This document shows positions 1 to 5,270 of a stretch of DNA of 15,414 nt, in pieces (position 1 is the stretch's first letter; each line of letters starts with the position of its first letter). The stretch comes from Actinomycetes bacterium. GTDB taxonomy: Bacteria > Actinomycetota > Acidimicrobiia > Acidimicrobiales > Microtrichaceae. Both the position numbers and the translations under genes were made by a program. The notes under the pieces were generated by a model. That model was given only the letters and a program-made list of their open reading frames with translations. It searched no databases and was not told the origin of the DNA. The stretch is taken from contig JAEWED010000161.1 of the NCBI GenBank assembly GCA_023389745.1, positions 1 through 15,414 of the forward strand, given 5' to 3'.

Positions 1-714
1 GCCCAGGTCGGTGAGGATGTCGCCGAAGAGGTTGTCGGTGACGATGACGTCGTAGCGCTCGGGACGTTCCACGAAGTGGATGCAGGCGGCGTCGATGTGG
101 TCGTAGCCGGTCGAGACCTGCGGGTACTGCTCGGCCACCTCGTCGAAGGTGCGCTGCCACAGATCACCGGCGAAGGTCAGCACGTTCTTCTTGTGGACCA
201 GCGTCAGGTGCTGACGTTCGGTGCCCGAGGCGAGCTCGAACGCGTAGCGCACGCAGCGCTCGACGCCCATGCGGGTGTTGACCGAGCCCTGGGTCGCGAT
301 CTCGAACGGCGTGCCCTTGCGCAGGAAGCCGCCCTCGCCGGCGTAGGTGCCCTCGGTGTTCTCGCGGATGACCTCGAAGTCGCAGCGCGGCGGCAGTCGG
401 AAGGGGCGCAGGTTGATGTACTGGTCGAGCTCGAAGCGCATCCGCAGCAGGATCCCCCGCTCGACCAGGCCGGGGGGCGCCGCGACACCGACCGCCGGGT
501 CGCCCACGGCGCCCAGCAGGATCGCGTCCAGGCCGCGCCACTCCTCGAGCACCTCGTCGGGCAGCACCGTGCCGTCCTCGAGGTACCGGTGGGCGCCCAG
601 GTCGTAGTCGGTGCGCTCGTAGGCCACGCCTGCGGCGTCGACCACCTTGATCGCCTCGGCGATCACCTCGGGGCCGATCCCGTCGCCGCCGATCACGCCG
701 ATCTTGTGAGTCAT
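1..714 (-). CDS. leuB: 3-isopropylmalate dehydrogenase LeuB (C-terminus beyond window)
   Basis: Cytosolic NAD-dependent oxidative decarboxylation of 3-isopropylmalate, the third step of leucine synthesis. The first 238 residues are visible and the frame runs open off the left edge; family members are about 340-360 residues. Visible motifs in order: the N-terminal GDGIGPEV loop, LLGAVGDP, the substrate-region stretch RENTEGTYAGEGG, the VHKKNVL segment with the catalytic Lys, and DNLFGDIL with metal-binding Asp. The stretch between INLRP and RENTEG is about a dozen residues shorter than in the actinobacterial LeuB proteins I recall. The ATG at 714 follows an AGGAG at 726-730 with a rather long 11-nt spacer. 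A terminator, a hairpin and a leader peptide lie directly upstream, so expression is probably attenuated by branched-chain amino acid supply. The family call is firm; isocitrate or tartrate dehydrogenase is less likely given the LeuB-like DNLFGDILTD context. Confidence 0.93.
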   Translation of the reverse strand, partial: MTHKIGVIGGDGIGPEVIAEAIKVVDAAGVAYERTDYDLGAHRYLEDGTVLPDEVLEEWRGLDAILLGAVGDPAVGVAAPPGLVERGILLRMRFELDQYINLRPFRLPPRCDFEVIRENTEGTYAGEGGFLRKGTPFEIATQGSVNTRMGVERCVRYAFELASGTERQHLTLVHKKNVLTFAGDLWQRTFDEVAEQYPQVSTGYDHIDAACIHFVERPERYDVIVTDNLFGDILTDLG

Positions 715-775
715 CTTCGGTACTGCTCCTGCGGGGTTGGTCAGCATCGGCTGGGTCGAACTGTGCCCGGGGGAC

Positions 776-805
776 AAAAGAAAGCCGCCCACGTGGGTGG
801 ACGGC
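776..805 (-). terminator. Intrinsic terminator in the leuB leader (attenuator)
   Basis: Read on the minus strand, GCCGTCCAC and GTGGGCGGC (784-805) form a 9-bp stem with one G-U pair and a CCAC loop, followed at once by TTTCTTTT (783-776). It lies between the leader peptide stop (835) and the leuB start (714), in leuB orientation, so it can only serve to stop leuB transcription early. The plus strand has no T tract after the hairpin, so it is not a greA-direction terminator. Confidence 0.85.
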
Positions 806-811
806 GGATGA

Positions 812-835
812 GCGCGAACCGGAGGCGGTCCGCGC
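812..835 (-). promoter_or_regulatory. Hairpin between leader stop codon and terminator
   Basis: On the minus strand GCGCGGACCG and CGGTTCGCGC form a 10-bp stem with one G-U pair and a CCTC loop. The 5' arm starts on the last base of the leader stop codon, so a ribosome at the end of the leader or stalled on the Val/Thr/Ile codons would cover part of it. It is a candidate pause or protector hairpin. A weaker alternative pairing exists between leader bases AACCGG (about 853-858) and CCGGTT on the 3' arm. I could not identify one convincing antiterminator. Confidence 0.6.
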
Positions 836-873
836 TATCGAATGATCGTTACCCGGTTGTCGAGACACGACAT
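835..873 (-). CDS. Leader peptide of the leuB attenuator, MSCLDNRVTIIR
   Basis: A 12-codon ORF upstream of leuB reads Met-Ser-Cys-Leu-Asp-Asn-Arg-Val-Thr-Ile-Ile-Arg-stop. Codons 8 to 11 are GTA-ACG-ATC-ATT, a cluster of Val, Thr and two Ile; GTA, ATT and the following CGA look rare in this GC-rich window. The ATG lies 7 nt after a TATCAT -10 box with no Shine-Dalgarno, so the first transcribed base is probably the A of the ATG (leaderless). A hairpin begins on the stop codon and an intrinsic terminator follows about 30 nt later. From memory, actinobacterial ilvB leader peptides have similar short TIIR and Val-rich runs. The role as a sensor of Ile/Val(/Leu) tRNA charging is inferred from this architecture. 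Confidence 0.75.
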   Translation of the reverse strand: MSCLDNRVTIIR

Positions 874-880
874 GGGCCAG

Positions 881-889
881 ATGATACCA
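881..889 (-). promoter_or_regulatory. Extended -10 promoter of the leuB leader
   Basis: The minus strand reads TGG-TATCAT, an extended -10 (TGn) plus a TANNNT hexamer at 886-881, then CTGGCCC and the leader ATG. The 7-nt spacing puts the transcription start at the ATG. No good -35 hexamer is visible 17-19 nt upstream, which suits an extended -10 promoter. Confidence 0.7.
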
Positions 890-940
890 GCCGCCCGCCA
901 TCACTCCCTTCGAGGTGCCCGACGGCGCTGGCCCGACCTC

Positions 941-946
941 TATCCT
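941..946 (+). promoter_or_regulatory. -10 box of greA (leaderless start)
   Basis: TATCCT is followed by GTGGCCC (7 nt) and the greA ATG at 954. The layout and even the spacer nearly repeat those of the divergent leu leader promoter (TATCAT-CTGGCCC-ATG). No clear -35 and no Shine-Dalgarno are visible, so the transcript probably begins at the start codon. Confidence 0.7.
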
Positions 947-953
947 GTGGCCC

Positions 954-1415
954 ATGGCGCAGACCCACGAGCTCTCCCAGGCAGCCCACGACCGCCTCGT
1001 CGCCGAGCTGGAGCAGCTCCGCACGCACGGCCGCATCGAACTCGCCGACAGGATCGAGCGGGCACGCGAGCACGGCGACCTCAAGGAGAACGCCGAGTAC
1101 CACGCCGCCAAGGAGGAGAAGGCGAAGATGGAGGCGCGCATCGCGCAGCTCTTCGGCATCCTCGAGAACTGCGAGATCGTCGACGCGTCCGGCTCGAACG
1201 TCGTGCGATCGGGTTCGATCGTGACCCTTCGTGACTCCGACGGCGACGAGGACCGCTACCTGATCGGTTCGATCGAGGAGCGCAAGGAGGACCTGCTCGT
1301 GGTCTCCCCCACCTCGCCGCTGGGTGAGCAGCTGCTCGGCGCGAAGGTCGGCGACTCGGTCACCTACGACTCCCCCGTCGGTCAGTTGACCGTCGAGGTC
1401 CTCTCGATCGACTGA
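954..1415 (+). CDS. greA: Transcription elongation factor GreA
   Basis: Binds the RNA polymerase secondary channel and stimulates cleavage of backtracked RNA. The 153-residue product is close to the usual ~158. The N-terminal coiled coil (residues about 5-75) carries the hallmark GDLKENAEYHAAKEEK at 41-56, including the acidic tip residues Asp42 and Glu45 (E. coli GreA Asp41 and Glu44). The C-terminal FKBP-like domain follows, with the SPTSPLGEQLLGAKVGDSV segment typical of the family. An in-frame GTG at 915 would add 13 residues with no family resemblance; the ATG at 954 is preferred because it sits 7 nt after a TATCCT box and gives the normal N-terminus. It is divergent from the leuB leader and convergent with proA, whose stop lies 22 nt away. 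GreA versus a Gre-like paralogue cannot be settled completely, but the acidic tip argues for true GreA. Confidence 0.96.
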   Translation: MAQTHELSQAAHDRLVAELEQLRTHGRIELADRIERAREHGDLKENAEYHAAKEEKAKMEARIAQLFGILENCEIVDASGSNVVRSGSIVTLRDSDGDEDRYLIGSIEERKEDLLVVSPTSPLGEQLLGAKVGDSVTYDSPVGQLTVEVLSID

Positions 1416-1437
1416 TCCGGCTGGGTCGGGCCGGGTG

Positions 1438-2685
1438 TCAGCCCCGGGTCTGGCCGTCGCCGCGCACGACGTACTTGGCCGTCGTCAGCTGTGTGAGCCC
1501 CATCGGGCCGCGTGCGTGCAGCTTCTGGGTCGAGATGCCGATCTCTGCACCGAAGCCGAACTCCTCGCCGTCGACGAAGCGCGTCGAGGCGTTGACCAGC
1601 ACTGCTGCGGCGTCGACCTCGTTGAGGAAGCGCTCGGCGTTCACCAGGTCGCCGGTGACGATCGCCTCGGAGTGGCCGGTGCTGTGGTCGTTGACGTGCT
1701 CGATCGCCTCGTCGAGGGAGTCGACCACCTTGATCGCGAGCTTCAGGTCGAGGAACTCGCTGGCGAAGTCCTCGTCGCTGGCCTCGGCGATGCGCGGCAG
1801 CACCGAACGGGCACGCTCGTCGCCGACGAGCTCGACCTCGGCGAGGGCGGCGTCGACCCGGGTCAGGAACTCGGCCGCGATGTCGGCGTGCAGCACGAGC
1901 GACTCCGCCGCGTTGCACACCGAGGGCCGCTGCGTCTTGGCGTTGACGACGATCTGCTCGGCCATCGCGAGATCCGCGGCGGCGTCGACGTAGACGTGGC
2001 AGTTGCCGTCGCCGTCGATCACGACCGGCACCGTGGCGTGCTCGAGGATCGTGGCGATCAGGTTCGCCCCACCGCGGGGGATCAGGCAGTCGACGAGACC
2101 CCGCTGCTGCATGAACTCGACCGCCGCCTCTCGCGAGGTGTCGTCCACGAGCACGACCGCGTCCTCGGGCAGACCGGCCTTCACCACTGCGGCGCGCAGC
2201 ACACCGGCGATCGCGGTGTTCGAGTTGATGGCCGTCGACGAGCCGCGCAGGAACGCCGCGTTGCCCGACTTCAGGCACAGCGCGGCGGCGTCCGAGGTCA
2301 CGTTCGGCCGGCTCTCGTAGATGATCGCGATCACGCCGAGGGGCACCCTGACCCGGGTGATCTTCAGGCCGTTGGGACGGACCCAGCCGTCGAGCACCTC
2401 GCCCACCGGGTCGGCCAGGGCGGCGACCTGACGGAGCCCGGCGGCCATGCCGGCGAGCCGGTCGCCGTCGAGGCGGAGACGGTCGATCAGCCCCTCGGCG
2501 ATGCCCGCCTCGCGCGCGGCGAGCACGTCGCGTCCGTTCGCCTCGAGGATCTCGTCGGACCGCTCCAGGAGCAGGTCGGCGGCGGTGATCAGCGCCTCGT
2601 TCTTCTGGTCGGTCGTCGCGGTGGCCATGGCACGCGACGCCGCCTTGGCGCGGCGGGCGAGTTCGGGGATCGGGGTCGTGCTCAC
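1438..2685 (-). CDS. proA: Glutamate-5-semialdehyde dehydrogenase (gamma-glutamyl phosphate reductase) ProA
   Basis: NADPH-dependent reduction of gamma-glutamyl phosphate to glutamate-5-semialdehyde, the second step of proline synthesis, in the cytosol. The 415-residue product has the normal family length. Visible signatures are VPLGVIAIIYESRPNVT (about 114-130), the Rossmann-region KSGNAAFLRGSS, the DGDGNCHVYVD segment, and the catalytic cysteine Cys257 in KTQRPSVCNAAES. The C-terminal part has GFGAEIGISTQKLHARGPMG, also typical. The open frame extends far upstream on the minus strand, but family alignment starts at GTG 2685, which lies 8 nt after a TAGCCT -10 box, so a leaderless start is likely. 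Its partner proB is not adjacent but lies at the right edge of the window on the same strand, about 12 kb away, an unusual split of a common pair. Confidence 0.96.
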   Translation of the reverse strand: MSTTPIPELARRAKAASRAMATATTDQKNEALITAADLLLERSDEILEANGRDVLAAREAGIAEGLIDRLRLDGDRLAGMAAGLRQVAALADPVGEVLDGWVRPNGLKITRVRVPLGVIAIIYESRPNVTSDAAALCLKSGNAAFLRGSSTAINSNTAIAGVLRAAVVKAGLPEDAVVLVDDTSREAAVEFMQQRGLVDCLIPRGGANLIATILEHATVPVVIDGDGNCHVYVDAAADLAMAEQIVVNAKTQRPSVCNAAESLVLHADIAAEFLTRVDAALAEVELVGDERARSVLPRIAEASDEDFASEFLDLKLAIKVVDSLDEAIEHVNDHSTGHSEAIVTGDLVNAERFLNEVDAAAVLVNASTRFVDGEEFGFGAEIGISTQKLHARGPMGLTQLTTAKYVVRGDGQTRG

Positions 2686-2693
2686 GGACGAGC

Positions 2694-2699
2694 AGGCTA
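2694..2699 (-). promoter_or_regulatory. -10 box of proA (leaderless start)
   Basis: On the minus strand TAGCCT is followed by GCTCGTCC (8 nt) and the GTG start at 2685. It fits the TANNNT pattern seen before other genes here. The spacer is one base longer and no -35 is visible, so this is the weaker of the set. Confidence 0.5.
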
Positions 2700-2778
2700 T
2701 CGGCTGGACCGGCGCACCTTCAGGTCGTGCACCGAGGTCGCCGGTCGACGTGCGCCCTGTGGCACGCCGTCGCGCCGG

Positions 2779-2784
2779 TAGCCT
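2779..2784 (+). promoter_or_regulatory. -10 box of the AAA-SBP-VWA-acylase-murJ block (leaderless start)
   Basis: TAGCCT, then CACGCCC (7 nt), then the GTG start at 2792. The hexamer is identical to the divergent proA box and the spacing equals that before greA and pspA. It is the only convincing promoter I find upstream of the whole 2792-12173 gene block. Confidence 0.65.
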
Positions 2785-2791
2785 CACGCCC

Positions 2792-4270
2792 GTGCGCAAC
2801 AGGGCTCTCGACGTCGTGGTGTCGAGCTTCATCGAGGACGTCTCATCCGCCCTCGTCGAGGCGACCGCCGGGCTCGACGACGTCGACGCGGCGTCGCTCA
2901 CCGCAGATGTCACCGTCGAGGCGTTCCACCTGTGCACCGCCATGATCGACGCGGACGAACGCCACACCACCGACGAGCTCGACGCGCTCATCGACGCGTT
3001 CGGTCACCGGCTCTCCGACACGCAGCTGATCCGGGCGACCCCGGACGACCTGCGCGGCAGCTCGATCGTCGAGGGCCGCCGGCACTGGCTGGACGAGGAC
3101 TCCGACCTGTTCGGCATCCTCGTCGCCTCGGACCAGCGCAACGGGACCCATCTCGCCGAGCGCTACTACGACCGGGCGCTCGACATCGCCCACGTCGTCG
3201 CGTCGCTCGACGCGGTGACCGCGACCGCCGAGCTGCGTGCCATCTCGGCGCTGCGCAGCCGGCTGCTCACCGGGCTTCGGCGTCGTGAGGACCTCGCCCC
3301 CGACGTCGGCCACTCCACGCCTGCCGGACCCGGCGGCGAGGCCGCGCAGCCCGGCAGCGACACCGCGAGGTCCAGCGGCGCGACCGCCACGCAGCCGCCG
3401 CCCGAGCCGCGACCGGCCGACCCTCCCGCCCGACCGCTCGAAGAGCTGCTCGCCGAGCTCGACGAGCTGATCGGCCTCGACGACGTCAAGGAGCGCGTGC
3501 ACCTGGTCGCCGACTTCCTGACCGTGCAGCGCCTGCGGGCCGACCGTGGACTGCCCACGCTCGAGACGAGCCACCACCTGGTCTTCACCGGCAACCCCGG
3601 CACCGGCAAGACGACCGTCGCCCGTCTGCTGGCGCAGATCTACCGGACGCTCGGCGTCGTCGCCCGCGGCCACCTGGTCGAGACCGACCGGTCGGGCCTG
3701 GTCGCCGGGTTCGTCGGCCAGACCGCACCGCTGGTGACCTCCCGCTTCGACGAGGCCGACGAGGGCATGCTCTTCATCGACGAGGCGTACACGCTGGCCC
3801 GCGGCTCCGAGAACGACTTCGGCCGGGAGGCGATCGACCAGATCGTCAAGCTCATGGAGGACCGTCGCGACCGCGTCGTGCTCGTCGTCGCCGGCTACCC
3901 GGCGGAGATGGAGCAGTTCCTGGGCACGAACCCGGGCCTGCGCTCGCGCTTCCCGACCGTCATCGACTTCCCCGACTACTCGACCGACCAGCTGATGGAG
4001 ATCGTCGACTCGATCGGCGAGAAGCAGCGCTACGAGCTCACCGACGAGGGACGGGCCAGGTTCCGTGAGGTGCTCGACGCGGTGCCGCGCACCAAGGGCT
4101 TCGGCAACGCCCGCGTCGCCCGCAACCTGTTCGAGGCGTCGGTCAACCGCCATGCCTCGCGCGTCGTCGGGCTCACCGAGCACACCGACGCGGACCTCAC
4201 GTCGCTGACCGCCGACGACGTGCCCGACGCCATCTCGGGCGTGCCGGCCATCGACGAGGCGGCACGGTGA
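2792..4270 (+). CDS. AAA+ ATPase of the CbxX/CfqX (CbbX/EccA-like) type with a helical N-terminal domain
   Basis: Predicted cytosolic AAA+ remodelling ATPase, 492 residues. The N-terminal ~165 residues are helical and acidic; the stretch CTAMIDADERHTTDELDALI resembles a TerB-like fold, but only weakly. A Pro/Ala/Gly-rich linker (about 166-215) precedes the AAA domain: the LDELIGLDDVKERV entry, Walker A GNPGTGKTT at 267-275, Walker B MLFIDEAY with Asp330 and Glu331, sensor-1 region VVLVVAGYPAEM, and NPGLRSRF with arginine-finger candidates Arg384/Arg386. A lid domain follows. This domain pattern is that of CbxX/CfqX proteins, which include rubisco activase CbbX and the ESX ATPase EccA; no rubisco or ESX gene is nearby. 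GTG 2792 is chosen because TAGCCT lies 7 nt before it; the open frame upstream overlaps proA and has no family resemblance. The stop overlaps the next GTG start (GTGA), indicating translational coupling. The substrate is unknown. Confidence 0.88.
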   Translation: MRNRALDVVVSSFIEDVSSALVEATAGLDDVDAASLTADVTVEAFHLCTAMIDADERHTTDELDALIDAFGHRLSDTQLIRATPDDLRGSSIVEGRRHWLDEDSDLFGILVASDQRNGTHLAERYYDRALDIAHVVASLDAVTATAELRAISALRSRLLTGLRRREDLAPDVGHSTPAGPGGEAAQPGSDTARSSGATATQPPPEPRPADPPARPLEELLAELDELIGLDDVKERVHLVADFLTVQRLRADRGLPTLETSHHLVFTGNPGTGKTTVARLLAQIYRTLGVVARGHLVETDRSGLVAGFVGQTAPLVTSRFDEADEGMLFIDEAYTLARGSENDFGREAIDQIVKLMEDRRDRVVLVVAGYPAEMEQFLGTNPGLRSRFPTVIDFPDYSTDQLMEIVDSIGEKQRYELTDEGRARFREVLDAVPRTKGFGNARVARNLFEASVNRHASRVVGLTEHTDADLTSLTADDVPDAISGVPAIDEAAR

Positions 4271-5247
4271 AGCGCCTCGCCGCGGTCGTGCTCGCCGTCG
4301 CGATGATCGTCGGCGCCGTGCTGCTGCGCGACCGCATCGACGGCGACGACGAGGCCGGCCCGGGGGGCCCGGGCGACCGGTTCCGGCTGGTGTGCGACAC
4401 GACCCTCGGCGACGTCTGCACGTCGCTCGCCCGGACCGACGACGATCTCGAGGTCGTGGTCCGCAGCTCGGGCGCCACCGCCGACGAGCTCGACGACGAA
4501 GGGGCTGCGCTCGACGCCGACGCGTGGCTCACCACCGCCGCATGGCCGGCGATCGTGGCCGACAACCGCCGGTTCGCGGAGCTCGACGGCGAGGTGCTCG
4601 CGCCGTCCTCCGAGGTGCTGGCTCGTTCACCGGTGATGATCGCCACCCGTGACGACGGTCGCGCCGAGCTCGAGGCGGCGTGCGGCGGCACGATCACCTG
4701 GCGCTGCGTCGGCGAGCAGGTCCCGGCGGGACAGCGCGTCGGGCTCGCCGCCCCCGAGACCGCCGCGGGGCTGACCGTGCTCGCCTCGACCACCGACAGC
4801 TGGTTCGGCAGCGACGACTACTCGACGGTCGACTTCGAGGACACGACGTTCGGGGTCTGGTTCGACGACCTGACGGGTGCCGGCTCGACCACGGAGCTCG
4901 GCCGGCAGACCCCGCTCGAACGGGCACTCACCCGGACCGGGGAGTTCACCACCGTCGGCGCGCTCGAGTCCGAGACGTCGCGCCTGCTGACCCCCGGCAA
5001 GGCCTACGTGCCGCTCTACGCTGAGCCCATGGTGACCGCGGATGTCGTGCTCGCCCCACGTCGGGGCCTCGACGCGGATCGCCTGCTCGACGAGCTCGAC
5101 CGGGACGCGCTGCGCGATGCGCTGGCGTCGCGCGGTTGGCGCATCGACGGTCGGGCACCGTCGGGTGCGCAGGATCCGCCCGGCCTGCCCGACGGCTCCA
5201 ACCTGCCGACCCCCGGCGTGCTGCAGTCCTTGCGGGACCGCTGGTGA
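4267..5247 (+). CDS. Membrane-anchored solute-binding-like protein
   Basis: A 326-residue protein with an N-terminal hydrophobic segment (residues 4-20, after Met-Lys-Arg) that can act as signal or anchor; there is no lipobox. The rest resembles a type-2 periplasmic binding fold: an early beta strand RLVCDTTLGDVC, LTTAAWPAIVADNRRF, VLARSPVMIATRDDG and a late VPLYAEPMVTADVVL. Only four cysteines are present, in two pairs with equal spacing (43/51 and 139/147), consistent with disulfides outside the membrane. The GTG start overlaps the ATPase stop and has GAGG 7 nt upstream. It is followed after 23 nt by a solute-binding/VWA lipoprotein, so the two binding-type proteins probably act together. 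No transporter permease is encoded here, so a transport role is doubtful. I do not recognise a named family; the SBP call is from motif feel. Confidence 0.65.
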   Translation: MKRLAAVVLAVAMIVGAVLLRDRIDGDDEAGPGGPGDRFRLVCDTTLGDVCTSLARTDDDLEVVVRSSGATADELDDEGAALDADAWLTTAAWPAIVADNRRFAELDGEVLAPSSEVLARSPVMIATRDDGRAELEAACGGTITWRCVGEQVPAGQRVGLAAPETAAGLTVLASTTDSWFGSDDYSTVDFEDTTFGVWFDDLTGAGSTTELGRQTPLERALTRTGEFTTVGALESETSRLLTPGKAYVPLYAEPMVTADVVLAPRRGLDADRLLDELDRDALRDALASRGWRIDGRAPSGAQDPPGLPDGSNLPTPGVLQSLRDRW

Positions 5248-5270
5248 CCCACGACAGAAGCGAGGACCCC

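Noticed and set aside
915..953. In-frame GTG at 915 as a longer greA start
   Set aside because: The 13 added residues do not resemble GreA, and they would include the TATCCT -10 box that lies 7 nt before ATG 954.
76..1224. A 382-codon plus-strand frame over leuB and greA
   Set aside because: It is opposite leuB and out of frame with greA, both of which carry strong family motifs.
2686..2991. N-terminal extension of proA to 2991 on the minus strand
   Set aside because: The extra ~100 residues are Ser/Arg/Ala-rich without ProA similarity and would run opposite the start of the AAA gene and through both promoters.
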